Shown: piece after piece, positions 33,572-43,079 of the stretch
How the letters are laid out: each line of letters opens with the position of its first letter
How positions within the stretch are numbered: position 1 is the stretch's first letter
Assembly (NCBI GenBank): GCA_019059635.1
Contig: JAGVRJ010000015.1
Coordinates: 930,001 to 994,000 of the forward strand
Source: Proales similis
Lineage: Eukaryota > Rotifera > Eurotatoria > Ploima > Proalidae
Length of the DNA: 64,000 nucleotides
Direction of reading: 5' to 3'
Translations under genes and position numbers: made by a program
Notes under the pieces: generated by a model
The model's database searches: none
The model's input: the letters and a program-made list of their open reading frames with translations, nothing else
What the model was told of the DNA's origin: nothing

Positions 33572-35232
33572 TGATCTCAGTGTTGCAATCAAAAGAAAGA
33601 GAGAGAGCGAGGGAGACGGTGTGGCAAATAGAACAACAACGACCTGGTGACCGCCGCTATCGAGAATGAATAGCGAGTCTATGCTTCCTCAAGAGCTGGA
33701 TGGTCAGCGGTGCGAGACTCGCTTGGCTTCACATTTCGCCTCAACGAATCTGAAATGAAACCCGGGCAACACACACAAGTGGCCGCTTTCGAAACAGAAA
33801 GGCGCGAAAAGAGGTCGTCGTCGTTCTCTTCAATGGCTTCGCGGCAATCCGCCCGCCGCTCTTCGCACTCCTAATGCGTGCAAATTAGCCACGCATCTAT
33901 CTGCTCATCTAATCTCGCCTCGGTTTGTTTGTTTGCGCGTGAACTCGCGCCCAAAGCCAATTGAACTCAGCTTAGCTGTTAAACATTAAATTCACATCGG
34001 TCCTAGGCTTAGTGCGCCTCAATTACTCGCTCGCTCTGGCTCGCCTCTCGCTGTCTCTCTTTCGCTCTGCCTCTCTCTCTCTCGTTTGCCAGCTCTTGTA
34101 ATATGCAATCGCTGACCGACTCTTTACTCGTTGGCTCGGTGCAATCCTCGTCACATTTGAGCCTCCTCTCTCTCTCTAGATCTGTGCGCTCAATGTTGTT
34201 TTCGCAGTCTCACATTTCTCATCGTTTTGTTGGCGTTTATGATTTATTGCGCTCTCCGCTTGCGTAAGAGCGTCGTTCAACTGGGCAGTGTTGGTGTCAG
34301 TGCTGGCCGGCCAGTGTGTGCCAATTGAGTAAACAGCTCGTCGGGGTGTTGTTTGACAAGTGTTTGCTCAGGTGAGAGATTACCTGCAACAAGCGAAATG
34401 CCCACAGTCGGCTTTTGTTTGCTTCTGGTTGCCGCTTCTGGCCGGGTGCCGAACGCATTAAAATTTGGTATTTTGGTGCGAGCGTTGCGGAAGCCGGCCT
34501 GCAGTTTACACCGCAATTAGACGATTTAGCGTCGAACGAGCTTTGATTGCAGATTGCAACAAGATTAGCCAAGCACAATTCAAATTTTGGCCTTTTTAAC
34601 TTTTACACAATTGACCTTAGCTCTCGTTTGCTTTCTTAATTTCGTTTACTCAACGCCGCGGCGCTCTCTCCTTTTTCCTCTCGCTCCCTCCATTTGCTCT
34701 CCATCTCGCTCTCTCTCTCTCTCTTGCTGCCTCTGGCCGTCGCTTGTTCTTCTCGATTGTCGGTTTCAAAATCCGTTCAACAATAAGAGAGGAAGGGATA
34801 GATAGCCCCAGAGCGAGAGAGAGAGAGAGAGAGGGAGAGGGAAGGAGTCAGGGAGGGAGTGAAAGAGAAGAGGCGTCCGTCGCTCTATTGTCTCTTGAAC
34901 GTGCGTTGTTTGATGGTTCAAGTGACTCGACCTTTTCAAACGGGAAAATGGCAACAACTATTTCTAATCCTGGTCGTTTTCATTTCGAGGCGCAATCTTT
35001 CTCTCTGTTTTCTATTTCTAATCTGTTTCTAATCGCCCGTTTCACTTACACAGTCAGATTAAAACGAGCAGAAGCACAGCGCCCAACAAGGTCCAACAGC
35101 AAAGACCAAATAGCGAGCAGACGAAAGGAGTTCGAACGACCGAGTTTACGCACAAGTGTGGCGACCACTGCTCGTCAAACAGACAAACACCGCAGCAGCA
35201 GCAGCAGGAGTGGCACCAAGAGATCGTAAGAA
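32975..35232. other. 2.2-kb intergenic region with trinucleotide and dinucleotide repeats
   Basis: After the phospholipase poly(A) signal (33046) there is a (GTC)n run at about 33537-33570, CT repeats near 34068-34085, 34170-34180 and 34706-34725, and a GA tract at about 34816-34845 before the BTB gene. Open frames across these repeats (poly-Val, Ser-rich) are artefacts of the repeats. The last 200 bp probably form the 5' UTR of the BTB gene. Confidence 0.5.
33537..33570 (+). repeat. (GTC)n trinucleotide microsatellite
   Basis: About eleven uninterrupted GTC units, ending in GTCATG. Intergenic. Confidence 0.9.
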
Positions 35233-37446
35233 ATGAGCGAGAACTTGGCGCAAATAGTGAGCGCGATCGACGCGTGGCAAAACACGCAGCAGCACTCGGT
35301 GAGCATCGAGCACAAATGGTGCCTCAGTCGAATGTCGTCGCTCTCCAATCTGATGGCGCCCGGCGAGAAGGTCGAAAGCGAGCCGTTCTCGTACGAGCAG
35401 CCGGCCGACTCGGGCACCGAAGATTCGAGCGACGAGCGGCTCCAATCGAATTCAAGTGGCCACCATGGGACAGGCGGCCGGCTCCCGCTGCTCGACGTGC
35501 GCCTTCCGTTCAATCTAAGTCAAGTCTACGATAAATGCCTGAGAGAGCTTGCCTGTCGAATAGAGCTGGAGCTCGCCTCCTCGTCGGCCAGCTCGCCTCT
35601 CCAACTTCGCCTAAATTTAGTCAGACAGCGTTCGGACAGCAGTGCCCAGCCGGCCATCGATCAGTCGCTTGGCGCCGAGTTAAAGCTCAAATTCAAGCTC
35701 AACGTCTACTTGCTAAACTCGGCCATGACCGAGCTGTTTGCCAGCCGCTGCCAACAGTTTGAGCTGAACATGGCCGAGATGGGCCAAGAGCTTGGCCTCC
35801 TGCGACAAGTCAACTTGACCGATTTGCCTCGATTCGACGAGCTCGTCGACTGGCTCAACAAATTCAACTCGAACGACTTGTGTGTGTTGGTAAACTGGAG
35901 CGTCTATGCGCCCAAGGTCGACACTTGGATCAGTCAGGATGCAGCTCACGAGCCGCTCAATCATTCGGTCTACAGACACAACTCGCTTCGAATCGAGTCC
36001 AAACTGAAGCAGACGCCGACACAGCAGCAGCAGCAGCAGCGAGAAACTGTTGCGCAAGAACAGCTTCTAAGCTCGCACAAATTCGCGTGGACAGTGAAAG
36101 AGTGGCGTTCGTTTGTCGAGTCCAACCGTGCATTTATGACCGGCGCAGACAGCAAAGTAAAGCTCAACAAGCTCAAGAGTCGCTTGTTCAGTTTTGACGC
36201 CAATCAGGCGGGCGATGGCGACCAGGCCGGCGAGTTGGAGGCGGCGCTCAAATCCATCAAGTGGCGAGTACAAGTCTACCCGAACGGCTACGACCAGCGG
36301 TTCAGTCAACATCTGTCGCTCTTTCTCAGCTTTGACCGCATCGAGTCTGAAGAGAGCGGCAAGAAAAAGTCGGAGCTGAGCCGCGCCGAGCTCAACTACG
36401 ATCAAAACGGCCTGTTGTTGTTTGTCGACCGAGATGCGGGCGAGGCCCAAAGCGAGAAGAAAAAGCGCAAGAGACGCAAGGCGTGCGTCAAGGCCAGCTT
36501 TGAAGTGTGCATTCTGGACAGTCAGGGAAATGCGGTGGACAAATGCAGCTCATCGCCGCAGCTGTTTGAACTGCACGGCTGCTGGGGCTACAGCGAATAT
36601 CTGGCCTTCAACGACTTGTACAGAACCAACTCGAAGTATCTGCACGACGACTGCTTGTTCCTCAGCTGTCGAATTCGCCTCTTTTACACGAGCAGCGAGC
36701 TGAGCGAGAGCAGATGCGGCGTGCCGGACTCGGCTGTGCGCAGTCGATCGAGCACGCCGCTCCAGCGCTTTGCGCGTCGACGTCGCCAGTCGACACTTCA
36801 AGACCCCAACTCTCTCAACAGTGACCTACACCGACTCTACTTGGGCGGATTCAAGCACGATCTGATTATAAGAGTGTCAGAGAATGAGGCGGCAGCGGCG
36901 GCCGAATTCAAGGCGCACAAGCTCATACTCGCGTCCAGGAGCGAAGTGTTTCAACGGATGCTCTACCAGGACGAGCGGGCAAACGAGTGCAGCCTTCTGG
37001 AGCTGGTCGACGTGGACGCGCGCGTAGTTCAGGCCTTTCTTGACTTTGTCTACACAGACTCGCTGCCACAGAGGGCAGCGAACAGCAGCAGCCAGTCATC
37101 GAACGAGCCCGATGCGACCAGTGTCGACGCCGAGCAGCACATTCTCTACGTCGAACTGTTCAAGATGGCGCACAAGTACGGCGTCTACTCGCTAATAAGC
37201 GCGTGCGAGCAAGAGCTCATTCAACTCGTGCGGCCGGACACGTTGGTCGAGCTGCTGGCGCTCTGTCACTTTTACAATCCATCCAAACTCAAGCAGCACT
37301 GTCTGCAGTTCCTTGCCAAACACGTCTCGCAGATGGTCGCTCGCTCGGACTGGGCCTATCTCGAAAAGTGCTGTCCCAGTCTGATAGCCGAGGCGTTTCG
37401 CTTCCTCTACATCAAACAGCAACAAAGCTACATTGGCGTCCTATGA
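35233..37446 (+). CDS. BTB/POZ domain protein with divergent N-terminal (MATH-like) region
   Basis: Probable substrate adaptor for a CUL3 ubiquitin ligase. Single exon, 737 residues. The BTB domain sits near residues 530-640: LGGFKHDLIIRV, FKAHKLILASRSEVFQRML, VDVDARVVQAFLDFVYTDSLP, interrupted by a Ser/Asn-rich loop, then LFKMAHKYGVYSLISACEQEL. A BACK-like helical tail follows (ALCHFYNPSKLKQHCLQFLA). Two earlier stretches, HKWCLSRMSSL (about residue 27) and HKFAWTVKEWRSF (about 285), look like openings of MATH domains, which would make it SPOP-like, but the match is weak. A poly-Gln run lies near residue 265. I cannot assign an orthologue. It may bind its substrates through the N-terminal half. 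Confidence 0.8.
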   Translation: MSENLAQIVSAIDAWQNTQQHSVSIEHKWCLSRMSSLSNLMAPGEKVESEPFSYEQPADSGTEDSSDERLQSNSSGHHGTGGRLPLLDVRLPFNLSQVYDKCLRELACRIELELASSSASSPLQLRLNLVRQRSDSSAQPAIDQSLGAELKLKFKLNVYLLNSAMTELFASRCQQFELNMAEMGQELGLLRQVNLTDLPRFDELVDWLNKFNSNDLCVLVNWSVYAPKVDTWISQDAAHEPLNHSVYRHNSLRIESKLKQTPTQQQQQQRETVAQEQLLSSHKFAWTVKEWRSFVESNRAFMTGADSKVKLNKLKSRLFSFDANQAGDGDQAGELEAALKSIKWRVQVYPNGYDQRFSQHLSLFLSFDRIESEESGKKKSELSRAELNYDQNGLLLFVDRDAGEAQSEKKKRKRRKACVKASFEVCILDSQGNAVDKCSSSPQLFELHGCWGYSEYLAFNDLYRTNSKYLHDDCLFLSCRIRLFYTSSELSESRCGVPDSAVRSRSSTPLQRFARRRRQSTLQDPNSLNSDLHRLYLGGFKHDLIIRVSENEAAAAAEFKAHKLILASRSEVFQRMLYQDERANECSLLELVDVDARVVQAFLDFVYTDSLPQRAANSSSQSSNEPDATSVDAEQHILYVELFKMAHKYGVYSLISACEQELIQLVRPDTLVELLALCHFYNPSKLKQHCLQFLAKHVSQMVARSDWAYLEKCCPSLIAEAFRFLYIKQQQSYIGVL

Positions 37447-37565
37447 TCTAATTGCTTTTGTATTTACGGCCAATAGGCGAATTACGCAAAATGAAATTTT
37501 AAATCAACTAAAGCCCATTCTGGTTGCTCCTTCTGGTCGGCATATTTGCTCACTTTGTGTGTGTG

Positions 37566-37760
37566 TCATTTCACCGCGGCAGTCTCCTCGTCTTGGTCGC
37601 TCTCGACGTCGTAGATGCTGAACCAGGCATGACGATGTTGTCGCTTGAGCCACGCCATTACGATCGTGAACGCCACCGCCAACAGGATTAGGACACCGAT
37701 GCAGGCTGCGTAGATTGGCGCGTCCAGTTCGGGCAGGTCGGCCGCGTCTTTGCTAGTCAT
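37566..37760 (-). CDS. Small single-pass membrane protein (64 aa)
   Basis: Not recognised by family. ATG 37760 to stop 37566. The short acidic N-terminus (MTSKDAADLPELDAP) precedes one hydrophobic helix (IYAACIGVLILLAVAFTIVMAW, about residues 17-38), followed by a basic patch (KRQHRH) and an acidic tail (VESDQDEETAAVK). By the positive-inside rule the C-terminus faces the cytosol. The clean helix/charge layout speaks for a real protein despite its size. It is convergent with the BTB gene, about 120 bp apart. It could also be the last exon of a larger gene, but an ATG start and complete layout make that less likely. Confidence 0.55.
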   Translation of the reverse strand: MTSKDAADLPELDAPIYAACIGVLILLAVAFTIVMAWLKRQHRHAWFSIYDVESDQDEETAAVK

Positions 37761-38618
37761 CAGCTCAACGTTAGCCGATCTCTACAATTAACTAGTCTAA
37801 AGCTGATTAGTAATCGATGCGTCAACTTGAGCTATTTTAACAATTATTTCATTTCAGCCTCTCGCGCTCTGCCCTCTCTCTCCAGCTCTAAGTTTCCCTT
37901 CGCATTCTCATGGTTTCATTTAGTTGAGCCTCTCTGCGCTCGTCATTTTCGTTGTCGTTCTCTCTCTTTTTTCATTTTATTGTCTTGTTTGACACGAAAG
38001 CCAGGTAGACGCACAAAGCAACACCAAGGTGTAAATGCAGCCAACTGGCGAGCAAATATTTTCGGCCTCGTCGGAAACACGGCCTATTCCCTGGCCCTTG
38101 CTCTGCCTCCTTGCGTTCATCTCCGTCTCGATTCATTATTATTATTATTACTTTTTGGAGGGAATCGCGATTGGCGACATCTGCTCCGTAAGCGACTGAG
38201 CCAAATGACGCAACAATCGCGCTGGAGCTCGTCGACTCGGGCCGACTCTCTACTCCTTGAACGTCACTTAATTGCCAATCGCTTCTCGTTCAATCATTCT
38301 TTTTTTCTGCACAAGATGAACTTTTTCAATGCTTTCAAGCAAGTGGGCAATTTTCGCCAGCAGAAAGGCGGCTCCAGCCTTGAGTGTGTAGCCGCTGATA
38401 TCCAATCGTCGACGAGTGTAGAATAAATCTACAAAGTCGCTTGCCGCCGGGGTCAACATAAATGCTTCCTTGAAACGCAGAAATCATGGGAACAGGTATT
38501 TTTGTTTTGCCAAGTCGCAGGGTTTCAGCTAAATGTAGAAAGTCGATGACATTTCAGGCTCCTATAAATTCAAGGCGGCTCGTGAAGGAGAAACGCTAAT
38601 CTTCAATCTCGAATCAAA
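37761..38618. other. Intergenic, promoter of secreted WD40 gene
   Basis: About 860 bp. An ATT repeat of about six units is near 38134-38152. A TATA box (TATAAAT, 38563-38569) is 50 bp before the WD40 start codon. An open frame of 199 codons at 37827-38426 has a Leu/Ser-rich, domain-free translation and was not called. Confidence 0.45.
38563..38569 (+). promoter_or_regulatory. TATA box of the secreted WD40 gene
   Basis: CCTATAAATTC, 50 nt upstream of the ATG at 38619, a spacing that leaves a very short 5' UTR. Confidence 0.55.
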
Positions 38619-39806
38619 ATGCTGCTTTTGAATGTGTTTTATTTGCTGCTTTCTGGGCAGCTGCTTCTTTATGTCCAAGGTGCAGTCAAGGCGGTCGCTA
38701 GTGGTTACTTAAGACGTCCGGCGAGCTCTCAGAGTAAAGAGCTTCCGTCTGGCCACTCGTCTATAATTGGCGTGGTTCAATCGCCCACCGAGGCGGCTTG
38801 TGCTGTAAGCTGTCTCAAAGATTCCAACTGTGACGGGGTCTTGTTCGATGGGGCCAACTGCCAACTAACTCGCTGTCTAGACACTGACGACCTAGTTTCC
38901 GCGTCGGGCAGTGGCAATAGTTTTCTCACCAAGAAACGGCTTTCGCTTGAAGGCGAGCTCAAGCAAACCTTAAACTTTCACAGCGATGCTATCTACGACA
39001 TGATTCTGCTGCCACACGGCGAAATCGCCACCGGATGGCGCGACAATGACATCATGCTCATTAGCCGGAAAGACTGGACTCTTGAGGGCAATTTGATCGG
39101 TCACACTGGCTACGTTACCCGATTCGCCCTGATGGCCAATGGATACCTGGCCAGTTCATCAAGAGATTTTACAGTCAAAATTTGGAATGTGCCAAAGCGA
39201 CAGCTGATCAGCAGCCTCGAAGGGCACAGTCAAACCGTTTGGTCCGTGTGTGTGTTGTCTGAAGATGAGCTGGTCAGTGGCGATTCAAGTGGAGAAGTTA
39301 TAATCTGGAACTGGAAAGCCCAGGCAGTGCGAGTAAGGAGAGATGTGTTCGTTTGGCATGTCTGGTATTTACTCGTTCTACCAGACGGACGTATTGCGAG
39401 CGCTTCCGGTGACAATTTGGTTCGAATACTGAATCCAAACGACTTGAGCTTGTCAGTTGAGCTACCTGATCATACCGACGAAGTGATAATGCTCCGCTTT
39501 CTTCCCAACGGAAATCTCGTCAGCGCTTCCTACGACGGCAATCTGAGAATATGGGACACCCAGACTTGGCAGCTGGTGAATACCATATTCGACAATCCGA
39601 GCGGAATCGCCGCCATCATTGTGCTTAGGTCCGGAGAGGTCGTCACTGGCAACTACGATCAGACTGTTCGAATTTGGGACGTTGAATGCGGAATTTTAAG
39701 GCTGTCGCTCACTGCACACACTGATGACATTTTCTCGCTGCTAGAATTGCCTGACGGCACTCTGCTCACCGGCTCAGTGGACACCAAAATCAAAGTCTGG
39801 CATTGA
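38619..39806 (+). CDS. Secreted PAN/apple-like + seven-bladed WD40 protein
   Basis: No orthologue recognised. Single exon, 395 residues. A signal peptide (MLLLNVFYLLLSGQLLLYVQG) is followed by a small Cys-rich module (about residues 55-90: AACAVSCLKDSNCDGVLF, NCQLTRC) resembling a PAN/apple domain. Then come seven WD40 repeats of about 40 residues (about residues 112-395). Most blades end in IW or a variant (VKIWN, VIIWN, VRILN, LRIWD, VRIWD, IKVWH) after GH/H..D turns, so the propeller is complete. WD40 propellers are normally intracellular, so secretion is unusual. TATA box 50 nt upstream; AATAAA at 39871 followed by a 13-base A-run. Convergent with ELAC2, only 109 bp between stops. It may be a lineage-specific extracellular binding protein. 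Confidence 0.8.
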   Translation: MLLLNVFYLLLSGQLLLYVQGAVKAVASGYLRRPASSQSKELPSGHSSIIGVVQSPTEAACAVSCLKDSNCDGVLFDGANCQLTRCLDTDDLVSASGSGNSFLTKKRLSLEGELKQTLNFHSDAIYDMILLPHGEIATGWRDNDIMLISRKDWTLEGNLIGHTGYVTRFALMANGYLASSSRDFTVKIWNVPKRQLISSLEGHSQTVWSVCVLSEDELVSGDSSGEVIIWNWKAQAVRVRRDVFVWHVWYLLVLPDGRIASASGDNLVRILNPNDLSLSVELPDHTDEVIMLRFLPNGNLVSASYDGNLRIWDTQTWQLVNTIFDNPSGIAAIIVLRSGEVVTGNYDQTVRIWDVECGILRLSLTAHTDDIFSLLELPDGTLLTGSVDTKIKVWH

Positions 39807-39915
39807 CCGACTGCTCGCAATCCACACTCATAGCAGCTCTGTCTGACCCACCCTGAAGGCCCATTTCTGCAATAAATGTAAAAAAAAAAAAATCCACCAA
39901 CTGAATAGACGGTTT

Positions 39916-42153
39916 TTATTCTTTGTACATTTTTTTGCGTCGCCGGGTTTCGTTTTCCTCGTAAGACTGCCTGAAAGCCACCTTGAGCTTGGGCAGCACT
40001 TGAGAAAGTTTGACGACGTTATCGGGCGTCAGACGCATAAAGTCAAACGCCTGGCCGATTCGATCGCCTTTTATGTCGTCGATGGCCGACAGCTTGTTGT
40101 AGCGCAGACTAAAATGACTCAGAGCGGTCCACTTGGCGTTCATCCTTTGGCTGACGTCGACCACTTCGCCGATGGTGCAGTGCTTCTTGCGCACCGCCTC
40201 GTCCATTAGCGAGTTGTCAAATGTGCATTCATGAATCAAGAGGTCGCAGTCGGCGCCCAGCTCAATCAGCGATTCGGTCGGCCTGCAGTCGCCCGAATAG
40301 ACGATTGTAAAGGGCGGTTGCTCGGGCCGCCTTATTTTCAGCTTGCAGCCAAACGACTGGTAAATGTGGTCGACCGCGATGCTCTTGAGCTCGTCGATGC
40401 CGTTCAGGCTGCATTGCTCGTTGAACTTGAGCTGCTCGGGCGACGACCATCGGAGCGCTTTGCTCTCGTCTTTGCTCAGCTCGATTGAGTTGTTGGACAC
40501 CAGTGAGAGGTAGCTGCTCACAAACTTTGGATAAAACTCTTCGGCGTTTTGCAGGTAGCTGCGCAGCGAGAGCGGATAGAGAAGATGCAGCTTCTCGTAG
40601 GCGAGACCCAGTCGCTCGAACGCCTTCGCTCGGCCATGAACGAGGCCGCATAGGCCGCTGTAATGGTCCAGATGATTGTGCGAGATGAATATGGCTTTCA
40701 AGGCCACTAGCTGCTGGTCGAACTGGCCGTCGCCGAAGTAGCGGTGAATTTGATTCAAAGTTCCTTCGCCGCAGTCCAACAAGACGGACACGTTCTGCGC
40801 AGCTCTGACCAGAATCGAGCTGATGTTTCGGGCCGGCGAGGGCGAGGCGCTCGCAGTGCCCATGAATATCGTCTGCGGGTAGACAGACGACTCGCACACT
40901 CGGTCGGAGGTGATCGATTCGCTGTTGGCTTTGAGCTCGTCGAGTATTTGCTGCTCGTTTGAAGGAATGCCGTCGATTTGAATTCGCTCGTTTGTCTCGT
41001 AGTAGTTGAATATCTCTGATCGAAACGAGGCGTTGTCAATAGACTTGAGCTCGTCGAGTTTGAGCTTAAGCTGCGGCTGGATTTGAAACTCCATGCCAGA
41101 CTTGGCCTGAATGAAGCGAATTGTGTCGCGAAGCGCCAGCTCTTTCCTCTCACTCTCGATCACTTGTTGGCCAAACTCGCTCGTCTGGCCGGGCAGCAGG
41201 CTGAACATGCTCTCGTCGATCAAATTCAGGCGCGCCTGAATCTCGTAAATCTTGCCAATGTCGGTGTTGGCGAACTGCTCGTCCAGGAACGTGTGAATGC
41301 ATTCTGGGTTCAATTTCGAAATGTTCACCAAGCGCTCGATGTAGTCGGGATGGTTCAGCACAGACGAGTCGGCCGCGTGCATCACCAGACTAAAGTCGCT
41401 CCAGTTCAGATCTAGCCGGTCGAACGCGTTCAAGTCCGGCACGTCGATGAAGAGAACTCGCCGCTCTACCGACTCGTCAAAGTCGAGAAAGTCACTGGCG
41501 CGCAGAACTCGTCCGTCGGGCAGAGTGACGTCCGCTCCGCTCTTCAATTCTCGAATCCAAGCGCCCGACTCGACGCCTTGCTCGATCAGCTTTTCCACAA
41601 TGAACCGAGGTGAATGCTGTTTGAATTTGAATGAGTAGGAGACACGCTCGTCAGCGTGCACGATCTGCTCAATGCTCAAGTGCTCGTCACTGTACGGTCC
41701 GTTGGCGTATTGCACCGCGTCTGTCTTGAGTCGCTTGTCCAGAAGCATTCGTCGCTCTTTCATGCTGATGGCGAACGGAAAATGCAGTCGGACCTGGTCG
41801 ACAGCGCCTTCGTCGCTCATTTCCTTGCTCAAACTCAACATACCGCCAAGAGCGCCCAGCTCCCGTCTCGTGACCAAAATGTGACCGAGCCGCTTGGGCT
41901 TTAGATTCTGATAGGCCATGAGCCTTTGCACTCCCTCGCCGCAGTTTATCAAGTACCTGAACTTGGTGGTGACCACCATCACCGACTTGGGCGAGCAACC
42001 GAACCCGTTTGAGATGACACGAATCCGCGCGTGGCTATTATCCATTGTCGCCTCCTTTTCCAAGCAATAAGATCGTGCTGGCCACAGTCGCTGCTTCAGG
42101 TTGCTTCTTTTCGAGAACGTGTCTCTCGCCGCTGTTCTCAATTGTGCCAGCAT
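39916..42153 (-). CDS. ELAC2: tRNase Z, long form (ELAC2)
   Basis: Endonuclease that removes 3' trailers from nuclear and mitochondrial pre-tRNAs. Single exon, 745 residues from ATG 42153. The N-terminal half is the degenerate metallo-beta-lactamase copy (RYLINCGEGVQRLM ... LGHILVTRRELGALGG). The C-terminal half is catalytic: FMGTASASPSPARN, VLLDCGEGT, the HxHxDH motif in ISHNHLDHYSGL, YSGDCRP and HECTFDN, then ALSHFSLRY. The first true ATG opens a basic, acid-poor leader (MLAQLRTAARDTFSKRSNLK), a good mitochondrial presequence. A second in-frame ATG at 42045 (MDNSHARIR) starts right before the nuclease body and could give a nuclear form. The frame is open upstream but begins there only with TTG. 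AATAAA on the sense strand overlaps the stop region. Confidence 0.96.
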   Translation of the reverse strand: MLAQLRTAARDTFSKRSNLKQRLWPARSYCLEKEATMDNSHARIRVISNGFGCSPKSVMVVTTKFRYLINCGEGVQRLMAYQNLKPKRLGHILVTRRELGALGGMLSLSKEMSDEGAVDQVRLHFPFAISMKERRMLLDKRLKTDAVQYANGPYSDEHLSIEQIVHADERVSYSFKFKQHSPRFIVEKLIEQGVESGAWIRELKSGADVTLPDGRVLRASDFLDFDESVERRVLFIDVPDLNAFDRLDLNWSDFSLVMHAADSSVLNHPDYIERLVNISKLNPECIHTFLDEQFANTDIGKIYEIQARLNLIDESMFSLLPGQTSEFGQQVIESERKELALRDTIRFIQAKSGMEFQIQPQLKLKLDELKSIDNASFRSEIFNYYETNERIQIDGIPSNEQQILDELKANSESITSDRVCESSVYPQTIFMGTASASPSPARNISSILVRAAQNVSVLLDCGEGTLNQIHRYFGDGQFDQQLVALKAIFISHNHLDHYSGLCGLVHGRAKAFERLGLAYEKLHLLYPLSLRSYLQNAEEFYPKFVSSYLSLVSNNSIELSKDESKALRWSSPEQLKFNEQCSLNGIDELKSIAVDHIYQSFGCKLKIRRPEQPPFTIVYSGDCRPTESLIELGADCDLLIHECTFDNSLMDEAVRKKHCTIGEVVDVSQRMNAKWTALSHFSLRYNKLSAIDDIKGDRIGQAFDFMRLTPDNVVKLSQVLPKLKVAFRQSYEENETRRRKKMYKE

Positions 42154-42659
42154 TAGCGTGATCTGGAAAACTTGCGCTAACTGGCCAAATTCGTTTTGGC
42201 TCTTCTTGCAATCTACTTCAATGCAAATCGACAAAACAAACTTGACAATTTATCCAGCCTTGGCATTCGCCAACTTGCCCATTTATAGCCACCGATCCAC
42301 AATTCATCCCTCATCTCTTTTTTTCGCTTTTTTTCTCCTCATGCCAAAGGAGACCCACGATGGCCTTGTTCCGTGCTCTCAGACTCGTCGTAGGTGTAAA
42401 GACAGTTTTCTTTTTCCTTTTACTCTGCGAATGAGTCTCTTGCTACTTTTTGGGCATTTGAACATTTTTCAAAGAAAAAAAAGCCAAGTTTCGTCCGAGT
42501 GGAGAAAAATGACGAAACATCTTGTTTAATGGACGGGCTGGCAATTGACGGGCATACCGAAGCTAAGTAGAAGTTAAGTAAGCTTGCGTAGAAAAGCGTC
42601 GAGCAGAGAGCAGCAGCGTAGCAAGCGCACTGCTCTATTTATGCAAATTTCGACCAGAA
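42154..42659. promoter_or_regulatory. Divergent promoter region of ELAC2 and MIC19
   Basis: About 500 bp between two mitochondrial-protein genes transcribed apart. No TATA box seen on either side. An open frame at 42101-42529 overlaps the ELAC2 leader and has no recognisable domain. Confidence 0.4.
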
Positions 42660-43079
42660 ATGGGACTTTGGGGAAGCAAGCAGCCAAGAGACTTGGACAT
42701 AAGGAATTCGGAGACCGGCCAGGTATTTGTGACCGAGGACGCCATTTCAAATGTCCTGGGCTCGACTCTTGGCCAGAATGCAGCGAGCGGTCAATCGGCC
42801 GGCAAAACTGGCAGCGTCAACAGGGCCCTGCCAGCCGATCTTTACGACAAGCGCATTCTCGACTACGAAAGTAGCATGGCGACAGGCTTCAATGAAGCAA
42901 CGCTGGCCGTCGAGAACTTTTTCAAAGAACGCTACCAAACGGTGCCTGTCTGCTCCGAGCTGCAGCAGGCAGTGGCCAAGTGCTATCAGGATAATCCCAG
43001 ATCAACTCTAAAATGCATCGACGTAGTCGCCCAGATGAGCGAGTGTGTGGAACGCGAGCGGCAGAATCGCTGGCTTTGA
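42660..43079 (+). CDS. MICOS subunit MIC19/MIC25 (CHCHD3/6)
   Basis: Inner-membrane organiser component that helps form crista junctions. Single exon, 139 residues, shorter than human CHCHD3 (227) because the central coiled coil is reduced. The N-terminus MGLWGSKQP has Gly-2 and a basic residue, fitting N-myristoylation as in MIC19. The C-terminal CHCH domain has twin CX9C motifs: CSELQQAVAKC and CIDVVAQMSEC, for import and oxidation by MIA40. The N-terminal DUF737-like part (VTEDAISNVLG) also matches. AATAAA at 43201. MIC19 versus MIC25 cannot be separated, since invertebrates usually have one. Confidence 0.88.
   Translation: MGLWGSKQPRDLDIRNSETGQVFVTEDAISNVLGSTLGQNAASGQSAGKTGSVNRALPADLYDKRILDYESSMATGFNEATLAVENFFKERYQTVPVCSELQQAVAKCYQDNPRSTLKCIDVVAQMSECVERERQNRWL

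Noticed and set aside
33478-33669. Open frame with a poly-Val run
   Set aside because: Produced by the (GTC)n microsatellite; no start context or conserved sequence.
37827-38426. 199-codon open frame upstream of the WD40 gene
   Set aside because: Leu/Ser-rich translation without domain or signal structure, includes a microsatellite, and overlaps the presumed promoter region.
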